Below, piece after piece: positions 9,003 through 19,450 of a stretch of 64,000 nt of DNA; position 1 is the stretch's first letter, and each line of letters opens with the position of its first letter. The stretch is from Hyphomonadaceae bacterium. GTDB lineage: Bacteria; Pseudomonadota; Alphaproteobacteria; Caulobacterales; Aquidulcibacteraceae. The notes beneath the pieces are model-generated. The model saw nothing but the letters and a program-made list of their open reading frames with translations. It did not search any database and was not told the origin of the DNA. The stretch covers positions 1 through 64,000 of the forward strand of contig JALHQO010000008.1 of NCBI GenBank assembly GCA_022841905.1, read 5' to 3'. The position numbers were made by a program, and so were the translations under genes.

Positions 9003-9170
9003 CGACGGCAGGTCTCCTGGCTCACGGCTCAATCGCGTTCCACCGCCTTCCCAACCGGATTTCCGGTCAGTGGCATGATGGCGGAGCGCTCACCGCTTAC
9101 AGTTGCGGGCACAGCCGCGGTTTTGGGGTTGGCAACCCCGCACCGCGTTCCCATTTCACGTCCTCATCGG
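9003..9170 (-). promoter_or_regulatory. cobalamin (AdoCbl) riboswitch
   Basis: The minus strand carries the conserved landmarks in order: GGGAACGCGGTGCGGGG near 9153, the core CTGTGCCCGCAACTGTAAGC around 9098-9115, the B12-box-like GCCACTG near 9066-9074, GGGAAGGCG near 9045, and the 3' signature AGCCAGGAGACCTGCC at 9007-9022. It lies in the 5' leader of the TonB receptor, about 150 nt before the start, where cobalamin binding would repress expression. Boundaries are approximate. Confidence 0.93.
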
Positions 9171-9230
9171 ACGACCGTCGCGCGGAGACGTTTAGCCGCG
9201 TCGGATGGCTCCGCCAAGCCGTTGTGGGGC

Positions 9231-9258
9231 TTGACGTGAGCAATGCTACCGCTAAAGA
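9231..9258 (+). promoter_or_regulatory. probable sigma-70 promoter for tuf
   Basis: TTGACG at 9231-9236, a 16 nt spacer and TAAAGA at 9253-9258, about 77 nt before the tuf start codon. The -35 matches the alphaproteobacterial consensus; the -10 is weaker. It diverges from the riboswitch-controlled receptor gene. Confidence 0.5.
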
Positions 9259-9335
9259 CCCGCACCTTACGCGCGCTCCGGCCCGGCCGAAGCGTCGATC
9301 ATCATTTTTGGACGCCGGAGAGACAGGACCTCACA

Positions 9336-10526
<1,191 letters not shown>

Positions 10527-10553
10527 TCGACGCCTAAGACCAAACAGAGTTGA

Positions 10554-10585
10554 AAGCCCCGGCGCTCACACGCCGGGGCTTTTTC
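10554..10585 (+). terminator. Rho-independent terminator of tuf
   Basis: A perfect 11 bp stem AAGCCCCGGCG/CGCCGGGGCTT (10554-10564 with 10571-10581), loop CTCACA, followed by a T-rich run. Confidence 0.95.
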
Positions 10586-10730
10586 TTTGCCTGTGTGATC
10601 TCAGGCCTTGCCAACATAAACACCCAGGTAATCTTCGTTAACAAACCTTTGCCAACGCCTCAGGGTCGCCATAAGGTTGTCCCCAGCGCAGATGGTTAAT
10701 CCACGCGCGACCTTCTGAGGGAGACTAAAG

Positions 10731-10910
10731 ATGCGCTTTTTGATTGTGGCGGCCATGGCCGCTTGTATGGGGGGCACCGCCCTCGCCTCTGAAATGACCA
10801 AGACTCTGGCGGACACGTCCGTCACCCAAGCGGTCGACACCAAGGTCTGGGACAGCGCCCGCTGCTGGATCTGCAATGATCCGCTCGGAAACGGCACCAA
10901 GCCGCGCTAA
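10731..10910 (+). CDS. small secreted peptide with C-terminal CxxC motif
   Basis: A 59-residue open frame starting at ATG 10731 with a good GAGGGAG site at 10717-10723. The product starts MRFLIVAAMAACMGGTALAS, a clear signal peptide with an ALA-S type cleavage site, and leaves a mature peptide of about 40 residues ending DSARCWICNDPLGNGTKPR. The CWIC motif could bind metal or form a disulfide in the periplasm. A terminator lies 25 nt past the stop, and a TTGCCA-N16-ATAAGG promoter-like pair lies at 10649-10676, so it looks like a compact independent transcription unit. No family was recognised. Coding status rests on start site, signal peptide and flanking signals rather than on homology. Confidence 0.72.
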   Translation: MRFLIVAAMAACMGGTALASEMTKTLADTSVTQAVDTKVWDSARCWICNDPLGNGTKPR

Positions 10911-10935
10911 GCCGAGGCGTTAGCAGACTGAATCG

Positions 10936-10966
10936 AGGGCCGCCCCCAGCCGGGCGGCCCTTTTTT
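10936..10966 (+). terminator. Rho-independent terminator after the small secreted peptide gene
   Basis: A 9 bp GC stem GGGCCGCCC/GGGCGGCCC (10937-10945 with 10952-10960), a 6 nt loop and six T residues. Confidence 0.93.
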
Positions 10967-11058
10967 CATCCTGAGCGTTTCTGACGCATCCACCAGGGCG
11001 CCTGCGGGCATCTCACCGGTAAGCATGCCGCCCTAGAGGCGCGAGGGAGACTGACAGG

Positions 11059-12042
11059 ATGGAACGTTTTGTGTTCGTCGCAGCCGTGACGATTGCCGTG
11101 ATTTTCGGCATTGGCGCGGTGTTTGGCGGCCCGAATTTCCACTTCGCCTTTGATGAAGATGGCGGCGGCACGTCTCCGATTGTCGAGGTTTCAGCCGGGC
11201 GCATGGAGGCTCAGGCCTTCGCCGGCACGGATCTCAACATTAAGGGCGCGGCCGCGACGGTCGTCATCGTGCCCGAGGACCGGGCGGATTTCCTGATTGA
11301 AATCGATAACTCCGCCGGGCGCACGCCGATGCCGCTAGTCAGCGTCGATGCCACCCGGATCACGATCGACGGCCAGATGCGGGGCCGGATCGGCAATTGC
11401 GGCGAGACCAGCGTGGATTTGCGCGGCTATGGCGATATTCCGGTCGCTGAGCTGCCGCGCATCACCATCCGCGCCCCACGCAGTTTCGACCTCGACCGCG
11501 GCGGCGCGGGGACGACGGAAATCGGCGCAACAGAGAGCCTCGAGCTCGAAATCAGCGGCTGCAGCACAGCGACTGTCGGCGATGTCGCTGGCGAGCTGAA
11601 TGTCGATCTAGCCGGCTCGGGCCGCATCAATGCGGGCGCGGTGGGCAGCCTGGACGCCGATGTGGCTGGGTCTGGCGACATTAACGTCGGGGCGGTGGCC
11701 GCCGGGGCCAACGTCGATATCGCTGGCTCGGGCGTGGTTACGATCGCTGCGCTGAACGGCGAATTTTCTACCGACGGCGCGGGCTCCGGCAGCGTCACCG
11801 TCCAAGGCGGCGCGATTACCACCGCCTCTGTCGACCTCGCCGGTTCGGGCGATGTCAGCATCGGCGCCTCTGTTCAGACGCTCGACGTCAACATTGTCGG
11901 CTCAGGTGACGTCGACGTGACCGGCACGGTCGGCGATGTTGATGCGGAAATCGCCGGTTCGGGCAATGTCACTGTCGCCGCCGTTACCGGCACGGTCCGC
12001 AAGGAAGTGTGGGGCTCCGGCGACGTTCAGGTCGGACGCTGA
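11059..12042 (+). CDS. DUF2807 (head GIN) domain protein with GSG beta repeats
   Basis: The 327-residue protein has an N-terminal hydrophobic segment (VFVAAVTIAVIFGIGAVFGG) that could be a signal anchor or uncleaved signal peptide. It then shows the DUF2807 pattern, a parallel beta-helix-like fold. From residue ~180 onward it carries about eight repeats of roughly 18-21 residues, each with a G-S-G turn (LAGSG, VAGSGD, IAGSGV and so on), ending VWGSGDVQVGR. The family is annotated as putative auto-transporter adhesin-like; its biochemical role is unknown and a surface or periplasmic location is likely. The gene sits between tuf and rpsJ, where no ribosomal function is expected. The start follows a GAGGGAGACT site. 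Confidence 0.88.
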   Translation: MERFVFVAAVTIAVIFGIGAVFGGPNFHFAFDEDGGGTSPIVEVSAGRMEAQAFAGTDLNIKGAAATVVIVPEDRADFLIEIDNSAGRTPMPLVSVDATRITIDGQMRGRIGNCGETSVDLRGYGDIPVAELPRITIRAPRSFDLDRGGAGTTEIGATESLELEISGCSTATVGDVAGELNVDLAGSGRINAGAVGSLDADVAGSGDINVGAVAAGANVDIAGSGVVTIAALNGEFSTDGAGSGSVTVQGGAITTASVDLAGSGDVSIGASVQTLDVNIVGSGDVDVTGTVGDVDAEIAGSGNVTVAAVTGTVRKEVWGSGDVQVGR

Positions 12043-12061
12043 AAAGCGCGCAAAACGCGCC

Positions 12062-12090
12062 TTGACGCACTGGGGTAGCGTCTGTAGGAC
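12062..12090 (+). promoter_or_regulatory. candidate promoter of the S10 ribosomal operon
   Basis: TTGACG at 12062-12067, 17 nt spacer, TAGGAC at 12085-12090. It lies at the head of the ~320 nt gap (12043-12361) before rpsJ, which would give a long untranslated leader. The rest of that gap contains small GC hairpins and no gene I can support. Confidence 0.5.
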
Positions 12091-12243
12091 ACGCCCCTTC
12101 GAGCCGGCTGTAAGCTTCTGCTTAGACGCGGTTCGCAAGCTACGCTGCAGCTTCCTCGGGTATCCTTCGGGATTTGGCCAGGTCGAGCACGCGGGGTCGA
12201 AGGCCCCGTAAGAGCAGCGTTTTTTGCGATCCAACTTGCGCAG

Positions 12244-12269
12244 CGCCGTTCGGTTCGGACGGCGTTTTT
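12244..12269 (+). terminator. hairpin with T-tract in the rpsJ leader (terminator or attenuator)
   Basis: A GC-rich hairpin (GCCGTtCG/CGgACGGC with one mismatch) is followed directly by five T residues at 12265-12269. It lies between the candidate promoter at 12062 and rpsJ, so it is either an attenuator of the ribosomal operon or the end of an unrelated short transcript, in which case rpsJ uses a closer promoter. Confidence 0.45.
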
Positions 12270-12361
12270 CTCGTCGGCGGTTCAAATGGGCCAGCCGGCG
12301 GTTCTTGCGTCCGGCGGCCTAGGTCGCGGGCTCAGGGAATTTAAGTTCGGGAAGTTTGGCG

Positions 12362-12676
12362 ATGATGCAGCAAAATATCCGGATCAGGCTCAAAGCCTTC
12401 GACCACCGCACGCTCGATCTTTCAGCGAAAGAGATCGTGTCGACCGCGAAGCGCACCGGCGCGACCGTTATCGGCCCGGTGCCGCTGCCGACGCGCATCG
12501 AAAAGTTCACCGTCAACCGCTCGCCTCACGTCGATAAGAAAAGCCGCGAGCAATTTGAAATCCGCACGTTCAAGCGCGTGCTCGATATCGTTCAACCGAC
12601 GCCGCAAACGGTCGACGCGCTGATGAAGCTCGACCTGTCGGCCGGCGTTGACGTGCAAATCCAAGTTCTGGGTTGA
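12362..12676 (+). CDS. rpsJ: 30S ribosomal protein S10
   Basis: First gene of the S10-spc-alpha supercluster. S10 sits in the 30S head and also acts in NusB/NusE antitermination. The 104-residue protein contains the conserved [15 protein letters not shown] start, [17 protein letters not shown], and the end VDVQIQVLG. Start at ATG 12362 is preferred because GGGAAG (12349-12354) lies 7 nt upstream; the next codon is also ATG (12365). A TTG at 12356 is less likely. rplC follows after 5 nt. Confidence 0.98.
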   Translation: MMQQNIRIRLKAFDHRTLDLSAKEIVSTAKRTGATVIGPVPLPTRIEKFTVNRSPHVDKKSREQFEIRTFKRVLDIVQPTPQTVDALMKLDLSAGVDVQIQVLG

Positions 12677-12681
12677 TCACG

Positions 12682-13506
12682 ATGGCCAACGAACAATCCC
12701 CCAAAGAGCCTTCGCGACGCACTGGCGTCATCGCCAAGAAGGTCGGCATGATGCGCGTCTTCGGTGACGACGGCGCGCACACACCCGTCACCGTGCTCGA
12801 TCTCGCCGGCTGCCAAGTTGTTGGCCGCCGCACGGTCGATGCCGAAGAATTCAAGAACGCGTCTGGTGAAGCGGTTGCGCTGAAGCCGAAGAAGTCGCGC
12901 AAGAACGAGAAGAATGCTCCGCCCGCGCGCCAAGCTAAGGGTGACGGCTACACCGCCGTGCAACTCGCCGCCGGCGGCGCCAAGGCGAAGAACAAGACCC
13001 AAGCCGAGCGCGGTCAGTTCGCGCGCGCCAAGGTCGAGCCGAAAGCGATCATTCGCGAGTTTCGCGTCTCGGAAGACAACCTCCTGCCGGTCGGCGCCGA
13101 AATCAGCGCCGACCATTTTGTTATCGGCCAGAAGGTCGATGTCTCTGGCATCAGCATCGGTAAAGGTTTTGCCGGCGCCATGAAGCGCTGGAACTTCGGC
13201 GGCTTGCGCGCCACGCACGGCGTTTCCGTTTCGCACCGTTCGCACGGTTCAACTGGTCAGCGCCAAGATCCGGGTAAAGTCTTCAAGGGTAAGAAGATGG
13301 CCGGCCATCTGGGCGACGAGCGCGTCACCACGCAGAATCTGCAGGTCGTCCGCGTCGATGCAAAGCGCGGGCTTTTGTTTGTGAAGGGCGCGGTGCCTGG
13401 CGCAGAAGGCGGCTGGGTCGAAGTGCGCGACGCTGCGAAGTCGGCGCTGCCGAAAGAAGCCCCGAAGCCGGCTGGCGTACGCCAAGCCGAAGCCGCGGCT
13501 GAGTGA
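12682..13506 (+). CDS. rplC: 50S ribosomal protein L3
   Basis: An early-assembly 23S rRNA binder whose loop reaches towards the peptidyl transferase centre. The product has 274 residues, longer than the ~210 of enteric L3. The core [56 protein letters not shown] and [16 protein letters not shown] motifs are all present. The extra length is a Lys/Ala-rich insert at about residues 70-110 and an Ala/Pro/Glu-rich C-terminal tail. ATG 12682 is preferred over an upstream in-frame TTG. Confidence 0.98.
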   Translation: MANEQSPKEPSRRTGVIAKKVGMMRVFGDDGAHTPVTVLDLAGCQVVGRRTVDAEEFKNASGEAVALKPKKSRKNEKNAPPARQAKGDGYTAVQLAAGGAKAKNKTQAERGQFARAKVEPKAIIREFRVSEDNLLPVGAEISADHFVIGQKVDVSGISIGKGFAGAMKRWNFGGLRATHGVSVSHRSHGSTGQRQDPGKVFKGKKMAGHLGDERVTTQNLQVVRVDAKRGLLFVKGAVPGAEGGWVEVRDAAKSALPKEAPKPAGVRQAEAAAE

Positions 13507-13514
13507 GGGCGGAC

Positions 13515-14216
13515 ATGAAACTCGATATTCTCTCGCTCGACGCCAAGAAGGCCGGCTCCGTCGATCTCGACGACGCCATCTTCGGCATCAAGGAAATCCG
13601 TTCCGACATCCTGCATCGCATGGTGAAGTACCAACTCGCCAAGCGTCGCGCCGGCACGCACAAGACGCAAAGCCGAGGCGAAGTCTCCGTCTCGCACTCC
13701 AAGCTTTACAAGCAAAAGGGTACTGGCCAGGCGCGTCACGGCGCGAAGAACGCGCCGATTTTCCGTGGCGGTGGTCATGCGCACAACCGTCTGCCGCGCG
13801 ATTACAGCCACGACCTCACCAAGAAGTTCCGAACGCTGGCTCTGCGCCACGCGCTCTCGGCCAAGGCCAACGCTGGCGACATCATCGTGATCGATGCGCT
13901 GACGGTGAAGGACGGCAAAACCTCCGCGCTGCGCACCTCGCTCACCAATCTGAAGCTTGAGAAGGCGCTCTTCATCGCTGGCGCCGAAGTGGACGCCGGT
14001 GTGGCGCGCGCCGCCCGCAACCTGCCGCACATCGACGTGCTGCCGAACGCAGGCCTCAACGTCTATGACATCCTGCGCGCCGATAAACTGGTGCTGACGC
14101 AGGATGCGGTGAACGCCATCCACGAGCGCTTCAAGGACAAGGCCGGCAAGGCTGATGCTCCGAAGAAGCGCGCGCCCGCGAAAAAGAAAACCGAAGCTGA
14201 AGGAGCCGCGGCATGA
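13515..14216 (+). CDS. rplD: 50S ribosomal protein L4
   Basis: Lines the constriction of the exit tunnel with L22. The 233-residue protein has the family core, including [21 protein letters not shown] and [24 protein letters not shown] basic C-terminal tail rich in Lys/Ala/Pro extends beyond the usual end. The start is ATG 13515 behind GAGGGCGG; a GTG at 13503 overlapping the rplC stop is an alternative. In enterobacteria L4 autoregulates the S10 operon, but no matching leader structure can be asserted here. Confidence 0.97.
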   Translation: MKLDILSLDAKKAGSVDLDDAIFGIKEIRSDILHRMVKYQLAKRRAGTHKTQSRGEVSVSHSKLYKQKGTGQARHGAKNAPIFRGGGHAHNRLPRDYSHDLTKKFRTLALRHALSAKANAGDIIVIDALTVKDGKTSALRTSLTNLKLEKALFIAGAEVDAGVARAARNLPHIDVLPNAGLNVYDILRADKLVLTQDAVNAIHERFKDKAGKADAPKKRAPAKKKTEAEGAAA

Positions 14217-14506
14217 GCGCGCTCAAGCATTACGACACGATCATCGCGCCGGTGATCACGGAAAAGGCGACCCTGCTTTCCGAGCAGAATAAGGTCGTCT
14301 TCCGCGTGCCGCTGACGGCGACGAAGAAAGACATCAAGGAAGCCGTTGAGAAGCTCTTCAACGTCAAGGTCGGCGCGGTGAACACCATCGTCCGCAAAGG
14401 CAAGACGAAGAACTTCCGCGGCACGCCGGGCCGGCGCAGCGACCACAAGAATGCGGTCGTCACGCTGCTCGACGGGTATTCAATCGACGTGACCACGGGG
14501 CTCTGA
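14213..14506 (+). CDS. rplW: 50S ribosomal protein L23
   Basis: Located at the tunnel exit, where trigger factor and SRP dock. The 97-residue protein has the typical start [18 protein letters not shown], the loop [15 protein letters not shown] and the end ATVTLLDG-like [12 protein letters not shown]. Its ATG overlaps the rplD stop (ATGA, 4 nt), which indicates translational coupling. Confidence 0.98.
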   Translation: MSALKHYDTIIAPVITEKATLLSEQNKVVFRVPLTATKKDIKEAVEKLFNVKVGAVNTIVRKGKTKNFRGTPGRRSDHKNAVVTLLDGYSIDVTTGL

Positions 14507-14507
14507 G

Positions 14508-15344
14508 ATGGCGCTCAAGCAATTCCGCCCGACCTCACCGGGTCGCCGTCAGCTCGTGATCGTCGATCGCGCTGAGCTGTACAAAGGCAAGCCGGTCAAG
14601 GCGTTGACCGAAGGTCTGACCAAGTCAGGCGGCCGCAACAATATGGGCCGCGTCACCGCGTTCCGGCACGGCGGCGGTCACAAGCGCACCTATCGCATGA
14701 TCGACTTCAAGCGCCGCAAGTGGGGCGTGGAAGCGACCGTCGAGCGCCTCGAGTACGACCCGAACCGCACCGCGTTTATCGCGCTTCTGAAGTATGCCGA
14801 TGGCGAGCAGAGCTACATCATCGCGCCGCAACGCTTGAAGCAGGGCGACACCGTGATCGCCGGCGAAAAGGTCGACGTGAAGCCGGGCAATGCAATGCCG
14901 CTGAAGGCGATCCCGGTCGGCACCATCGTGCACAACATCGAACTGAAGCCGCTGAAGGGCGCCCAGATGGCGCGCTCGGCCGGCACCTACGCGCAAGTCG
15001 TCGGCCGTGACACCGGCTACGCCCAGCTGCGCATGGCGTCTGGCGAAGTGCGCATGGTGCAGGATGTGTGCATGGCCACGATCGGCGCCGTGTCGAACCC
15101 TGACAACATGAACGAAGTCTGGGGCAAGGCTGGCCGCGGCATCTGGCTGGGCCGCAAGCCCAGCGTTCGCGGCGTCGCCATGAACCCGGTCGATCACCCC
15201 CACGGCGGTGGTGAAGGCAAGACCTCGGGCGGCCGTCACCCGGTCACGCCCTGGGGCAAGAAAACCCGCGGTCCGAAGACCCGCAAAACCAAAGCGTCGG
15301 ATCGTTTGATCATCCGCCGCCGTCACTCGAAGAAAGTGAGCTAG
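14508..15344 (+). CDS. rplB: 50S ribosomal protein L2
   Basis: The 278-residue protein is needed for subunit association and peptidyl-transfer activity. Conserved segments include [12 protein letters not shown] near the start, [20 protein letters not shown], and the catalytic-site region [20 protein letters not shown] with the conserved His, ending in a basic RRRHSKK tail. One base separates it from rplW. Confidence 0.99.
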   Translation: MALKQFRPTSPGRRQLVIVDRAELYKGKPVKALTEGLTKSGGRNNMGRVTAFRHGGGHKRTYRMIDFKRRKWGVEATVERLEYDPNRTAFIALLKYADGEQSYIIAPQRLKQGDTVIAGEKVDVKPGNAMPLKAIPVGTIVHNIELKPLKGAQMARSAGTYAQVVGRDTGYAQLRMASGEVRMVQDVCMATIGAVSNPDNMNEVWGKAGRGIWLGRKPSVRGVAMNPVDHPHGGGEGKTSGGRHPVTPWGKKTRGPKTRKTKASDRLIIRRRHSKKVS

Positions 15345-15349
15345 TCCAG

Positions 15350-15628
15350 ATGCCGCGTTCTGTTTGGAAAGGCCCGTTCGTCGACGGTTATTTGCTCGCC
15401 AAGGCCGAGAAGGCTGCTGGCAGCTCCCGTCGGGAGACCATCAAGACCTGGTCGCGCCGCTCCACCATCATGCCGCAATTCGTCGGCCTCACCTTCCAAG
15501 TTCACAACGGCAAGCAATTCACGCCGGTGCTCGTGAGCGAGGACATGGTCGGCCACAAACTCGGCGAGTTCGCGCCGACGCGTAACTATTTCGGCCACGG
15601 CGCCGACAAAAAGGCCAAGAGGAAGTAG
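15350..15628 (+). CDS. rpsS: 30S ribosomal protein S19
   Basis: Forms the 30S head with S13 and contacts the A-site tRNA region. The 92-residue protein starts [16 protein letters not shown] and includes [23 protein letters not shown] and [16 protein letters not shown], a full match to the family, with a basic end KKAKRK. Confidence 0.99.
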   Translation: MPRSVWKGPFVDGYLLAKAEKAAGSSRRETIKTWSRRSTIMPQFVGLTFQVHNGKQFTPVLVSEDMVGHKLGEFAPTRNYFGHGADKKAKRK

Positions 15629-15630
15629 CC

Positions 15631-16056
15631 ATGACGGTCGTGCGAGAAAAGCAACGCGGACCCGACGGCAAGAACCGTCGCCGCGAAGCGTCCAACGAAG
15701 CAAAGGCTGTGCTGCGCACGCTGCGCATCAGCCCGCAAAAGCTGAACCTGGTCGCCCAGTCGATCCGCGGTCTCTCGGCTGAGAAGGCCGTGAACGAACT
15801 GCGCTTTAGCCAGAAGCGCATCGCCAAGGACGTGCTGAAGTGCCTGAAGTCGGCGATCGATAACGCTGAAAACAATCACGGCCTCGACGTCGATGGCCTG
15901 GTGGTTGCGCAAGCGCATGTCGGCAAGAACATCACCATGAAGCGCATGCACACGCGCGCGCGTGGCCGCGGCGTTCGCATCGAGAAGCTCTTCTCTCAAA
16001 TCACAATCGTGCTGCGCGATACGACCAAGCAGCCCGAAAACGCTGAGGCCGCGTAA
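15631..16056 (+). CDS. rplV: 50S ribosomal protein L22
   Basis: Exit-tunnel protein with a long beta-hairpin. The 141-residue product has [21 protein letters not shown], the A[10 protein letters not shown] type helix, and the hairpin [18 protein letters not shown] ~25-residue basic N-terminal extension precedes the usual start. The stop overlaps the rpsC ATG by one base. Confidence 0.98.
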   Translation: MTVVREKQRGPDGKNRRREASNEAKAVLRTLRISPQKLNLVAQSIRGLSAEKAVNELRFSQKRIAKDVLKCLKSAIDNAENNHGLDVDGLVVAQAHVGKNITMKRMHTRARGRGVRIEKLFSQITIVLRDTTKQPENAEAA

Positions 16057-16859
16057 TGGGTCAGAAAGTCAATCCGATCGGTCTGCGCCTCGGCGTCAAC
16101 CGCACCTGGGACTCGCGCTGGTACGCGAGCGGGACGCAGTTTGCGACGCTGCTGCATCAAGACATCAAGATCCGCCAGTTCGTGCGCGAGAAGCTCAAGG
16201 CTGCCGGCATCTCGAAGATCATTATCGAGCGTCCGCTGAAGAAGTGCCGCGTCACCGTTCACACCGCCAAGCCAGGCGTTGTGATCGGCAAGAAGGGCGC
16301 CGACATCGAAAAGCTCCGCAAGGAACTGGCGCGCATGGCGCCGGGTGCGGAAGTGCACTTGAACCTCGTCGAAGTGCGCAAGCCTGAGACCGACGCGATG
16401 CTGGTTGCTGAAGGTGTCGCTCAACAGCTCGAGCGCCGGGTTGCGTTCCGCCGCGCCATGAAGCGCGCGATGCAGTCGGCCATGCGCTTGGGCGCACAAG
16501 GCATCCGCATCAACGTTTCGGGCCGTCTCGGCGGCGCGGAAATCGCGCGCATGGAATGGTATCGCGAAGGCCGCGTGCCGTTGCACACGCTGCGCGCCGA
16601 CGTCGATTACGGCACCTGCGAAGCTGACACCGCCTACGGCAAGATCGGCGTGAAGGTCTGGATCTTCAAAGGCGAGATCATGGAACACGATCCGATGGCG
16701 CAAGACCGTCGGGCGATGGAAACCGGCGAAAGCCGTGAACGCCGCGATCGCGACGATCGTCCGCGGGGCCGCGATGACCGTCCGCCGTCAGGCGACCGTC
16801 CACGCCGCGGCCGCCGTCCGCCGCGTGGTGAAGAAGCTAGCTCGGAACCGGAGGCATAA
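16056..16859 (+). CDS. rpsC: 30S ribosomal protein S3
   Basis: Part of the mRNA entry helicase of the 30S subunit. The 267-residue protein starts [20 protein letters not shown] and carries a KH domain with GxxG loop GKKG at about residues 78-81, then the conserved C-terminal domain [22 protein letters not shown] ~50-residue C-terminal tail of Arg/Asp/Pro repeats ([14 protein letters not shown]-like) exceeds the enteric protein and is probably disordered. Confidence 0.99.
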   Translation: MGQKVNPIGLRLGVNRTWDSRWYASGTQFATLLHQDIKIRQFVREKLKAAGISKIIIERPLKKCRVTVHTAKPGVVIGKKGADIEKLRKELARMAPGAEVHLNLVEVRKPETDAMLVAEGVAQQLERRVAFRRAMKRAMQSAMRLGAQGIRINVSGRLGGAEIARMEWYREGRVPLHTLRADVDYGTCEADTAYGKIGVKVWIFKGEIMEHDPMAQDRRAMETGESRERRDRDDRPRGRDDRPPSGDRPRRGRRPPRGEEASSEPEA

Positions 16860-16865
16860 CCCACC

Positions 16866-17282
16866 ATGATGCAGCCGAAGAAAACCAAGTTCCGACGCGC
16901 CCATAAGGGCCGCATCAAAGGGAACACCAAGGGCGGCAGCGCCCTCAACTTTGGCCAGTTCGGGCTGAAGGCGCTGGAGCCGAACCGCGTCAATGCGCGC
17001 GAGATCGAAGCGGCCCGCCGCGCGATCACGCGTGAAATGAAGCGCCAAGGCCGCGTTTGGATCCGCATCTTCCCGGACGTGCCGGTTTCGCAAAAGCCGG
17101 TCGAAGTCCGCATGGGTAAAGGTAAGGGCGCCGTCGAGTTCTGGGCCGCGCGCGTCGCGCCTGGCCGGATCATGTTCGAAGTCGATGGCGTCTCGGAAGC
17201 GATCGCGCGTGAATCGCTGCGCCTCGGCGCCGCGAAGCTCTCGGTCCGCACCAAGATCGTCGCCCGGATGGAGGGGCTCTGA
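16866..17282 (+). CDS. rplP: 50S ribosomal protein L16
   Basis: Contacts the A-site tRNA elbow and is required for late 50S assembly. The 138-residue protein starts [19 protein letters not shown] and contains [19 protein letters not shown]-like segments ([20 protein letters not shown]) and [16 protein letters not shown]. The stop overlaps the rpmC start by one base. Confidence 0.98.
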   Translation: MMQPKKTKFRRAHKGRIKGNTKGGSALNFGQFGLKALEPNRVNAREIEAARRAITREMKRQGRVWIRIFPDVPVSQKPVEVRMGKGKGAVEFWAARVAPGRIMFEVDGVSEAIARESLRLGAAKLSVRTKIVARMEGL

Positions 17283-17491
17283 TGGCAAACACTGACATCA
17301 AAACCGTCCGAGATCAGGACGAAGCCCGCCTCAAGGACGAGCTGCTCTCGCTGAAGAAAGAGCAGTTCAACCTGCGCTTCCAGCAAGCCACGGGTCAGCT
17401 CGAAAAGTCGTCGCGCATCCGCGAAGTCCGCCGCGCCATCGCGCGCGTGCAGACGGTGCTGCGCGAGAAGTCGCCGAAAGTGAAAGTGTAA
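17282..17491 (+). CDS. rpmC: 50S ribosomal protein L29
   Basis: A small two-helix protein near the tunnel exit. The 69-residue product shows [20 protein letters not shown] and the second-helix motif [15 protein letters not shown], typical of L29. Start overlaps the rplP stop. Confidence 0.97.
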   Translation: MANTDIKTVRDQDEARLKDELLSLKKEQFNLRFQQATGQLEKSSRIREVRRAIARVQTVLREKSPKVKV

Positions 17492-17494
17492 GCC

Positions 17495-17734
17495 ATGCCG
17501 CGCCGCGTGATGCAGGGAACGATTGTGAGCGACAAAGGCGACAAGACTGTCGTCGTGCAGGTGGAACGCACCTATCTGCACCCGCTGCTGAAGAAGACTG
17601 TTCGTCGGTCGGCGAAGTTCCACGCCCATGACGAAGCCAACGCCTTCAAGACCGGCGAAAAGGTCGAGATCCAAGAATGTCCGCCGAAGTCCAAGCTGAA
17701 ACGCTGGGAAGTCGTCGGGCGCGTCGGAGCATAA
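17495..17734 (+). CDS. rpsQ: 30S ribosomal protein S17
   Basis: A primary 16S rRNA 5'-domain binder. The 79-residue protein has [38 protein letters not shown] and [18 protein letters not shown], the standard OB-fold sequence of S17. Confidence 0.98.
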   Translation: MPRRVMQGTIVSDKGDKTVVVQVERTYLHPLLKKTVRRSAKFHAHDEANAFKTGEKVEIQECPPKSKLKRWEVVGRVGA

Positions 17735-17738
17735 TTCT

Positions 17739-18107
17739 ATGATCCAGATGCAAACCAATCTTGAGGTCGCCGACAATTCCGGCGCCAAGCGCGTTATGTG
17801 CATTAAGGTGCTGGGCGGCTCCAAGCGCCGCTACGCCACCGTGGGTGACACGATCGTCGTCTCCGTGAAGGAAGCGATGCCCCGCGGCCGCGTGAAGAAG
17901 GGCGATGTCCGCAAAGCCATCGTCGTGCGCGTGTCGAAGGACATCAAGCGCAAGGACGGCTCGACCATCCGCTTCGACTCCAACGCCGCGGTGCTGATCA
18001 ACAACCAAGGCGAGCCGATTGGCACGCGTATCTTCGGACCGGTGCCGCGCGAGCTGCGCGCCAAGAACCAAATGAAGATCATCTCGCTCGCGCCGGAGGT
18101 TCTCTAA
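17739..18107 (+). CDS. rplN: 50S ribosomal protein L14
   Basis: Intersubunit-bridge protein. The 122-residue product opens [19 protein letters not shown] and has [17 protein letters not shown] and the end [14 protein letters not shown]-like [13 protein letters not shown]. rplX starts immediately after its stop (TAAATG). Confidence 0.98.
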   Translation: MIQMQTNLEVADNSGAKRVMCIKVLGGSKRRYATVGDTIVVSVKEAMPRGRVKKGDVRKAIVVRVSKDIKRKDGSTIRFDSNAAVLINNQGEPIGTRIFGPVPRELRAKNQMKIISLAPEVL

Positions 18108-18428
18108 ATGACCGCCCGCATCCGTAAGGACGACACTGTCATCGTCATCGCCGGTAAGGACAAAGGCCGTTCGGGCCGCGTTCTGAAAGTGCTGCCGAAG
18201 GAAGATCGCGTCGTCGTCGAAGGCGTGAACATGGCCAAGCGCCATACCAAGCCTGATGTCGCCAACCCGCAAGGCGGCGTCATCGCCAAGGAAGCGTCGC
18301 TGCACCTGTCCAATGTCGCGCTGCGCGATCCGAAGACCGGAAAGCCGACGCGCGTTGGCTACAAGGTGAACGACAAGGGCCGCAAGGTTCGCGTCGCCAA
18401 GGGTTCTGGAGTTGAGATCGATGTCTAA
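18108..18428 (+). CDS. rplX: 50S ribosomal protein L24
   Basis: Initiator of 50S assembly with a KOW motif. The 106-residue protein has [19 protein letters not shown], the KOW core [16 protein letters not shown], and the later [18 protein letters not shown]. Its last 8 nt overlap the rplE reading frame. Confidence 0.97.
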   Translation: MTARIRKDDTVIVIAGKDKGRSGRVLKVLPKEDRVVVEGVNMAKRHTKPDVANPQGGVIAKEASLHLSNVALRDPKTGKPTRVGYKVNDKGRKVRVAKGSGVEIDV

Positions 18429-19086
18429 GGACCCGAGAGAGGCCCAAAAGGCGGACAACATCGCCGCCAAGGCCGCACGCAAGGCCGCCGCCGACAAGAA
18501 GTCGGCAGCGCCGTCGAAGCCGCGTGCGCCGAAGCCTGCTGATTACACGCCGCGCATGAAGCAACGCTACATGAGCGAGATCCGCGGCCGTCTGCGTGAG
18601 CAGTTCAGCTACACCAACGAGATGCAAATCCCGCGTCTCGAGAAGATCGTCATCAATATGGGCGTTGGCGAAGCGACCGCCGATTCCAAGAAGTTGACGT
18701 CTGCGATCGAAGCGTTGACCGCAATCGCCGGCCAAAAGCCGGTGTCGACCAAGGCCCGCAAGTCCATCGCGCAATTCAAACTGCGCGAAGGCATGAGCGT
18801 CGGCGCCAAGGTCACGCTGCGCAAGGATCAGATGTACGAGTTCTTGGATCGCCTGGTCACCATCGCGCTGCCGCGCGTGAAGGACTTCCGTGGCCTGAAC
18901 GGCAAGAGCTTCGATGGCCGTGGCAACTTCGCCATGGGTATCAAGGAACACATCGTGTTCCCCGAGATCGACTACGACCAGATCGACCAAGTTTGGGGCA
19001 TGGACATCATCGTCTGCACGACCGCGCGCACCGACGATGAAGCCAAGGCTCTGTTGAAAGAATTCGATTTCCCGTTCCGGAACTGA
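18421..19086 (+). CDS. rplE: 50S ribosomal protein L5 with N-terminal extension
   Basis: Binds 5S rRNA in the central protuberance and contacts S13 and P-site tRNA. The core starts at [17 protein letters not shown] and includes [37 protein letters not shown] and the C-terminal [20 protein letters not shown]. From ATG 18421 the protein has 221 residues, about 40 more than usual, all in a Lys/Ala/Pro-rich leader ([20 protein letters not shown]). This start overlaps rplX by 8 nt. A start at ATG 18556 would give near-normal length but would leave a 127 nt gap in a tightly packed operon, so the extended form is preferred. Confidence 0.93.
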   Translation: MSKDPREAQKADNIAAKAARKAAADKKSAAPSKPRAPKPADYTPRMKQRYMSEIRGRLREQFSYTNEMQIPRLEKIVINMGVGEATADSKKLTSAIEALTAIAGQKPVSTKARKSIAQFKLREGMSVGAKVTLRKDQMYEFLDRLVTIALPRVKDFRGLNGKSFDGRGNFAMGIKEHIVFPEIDYDQIDQVWGMDIIVCTTARTDDEAKALLKEFDFPFRN

Positions 19087-19132
19087 TCGCGAAAGCGATC
19101 CACCCCAGAACGCACCGGGAGAGTAGAGAAGT

Positions 19133-19438
19133 ATGGCCAAGACTAGTTCAATCGAACGCAACAAAAAGCGTGAGCGGCTGTCGAAGAAGTTCGCCGCTCG
19201 TCGCGCCAAGTTGCGCGCCGCGGCGCTCAACGAAGCGCTGCCGCTGGAAGAGCGTTTCGCCGCGCGCCTGAAACTGGCGCAGCTGCCGCGTAACTCTTCG
19301 GCCACCCGTATTCGCAGCCGCTGCGAACTGACGGGCCGCCCGCGCGCGTTCTATCGCAAACTCAAACTCTCGCGGATCGCGCTGCGTGATCTGGCCTCCA
19401 AAGGTCAGATCCCCGGCATGGTCAAGTCGAGCTGGTAA
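19133..19438 (+). CDS. rpsN: 30S ribosomal protein S14 (zinc-independent type)
   Basis: The 101-residue protein is the long C-minus form of S14: it lacks the CxxC-CxxC zinc motif and has [38 protein letters not shown] and the end [15 protein letters not shown]. It sits in the 30S head. A 46 nt gap with a GGGAGAG site separates it from rplE. Confidence 0.98.
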   Translation: MAKTSSIERNKKRERLSKKFAARRAKLRAAALNEALPLEERFAARLKLAQLPRNSSATRIRSRCELTGRPRAFYRKLKLSRIALRDLASKGQIPGMVKSSW

Positions 19439-19450
19439 GGGAGAGATCAG

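Noticed and set aside
9243-9335. In-frame upstream extension of tuf
   Set aside because: EF-Tu homology begins at ATG 9336, and the upstream codons contain promoter-like sequence, not a conserved protein.
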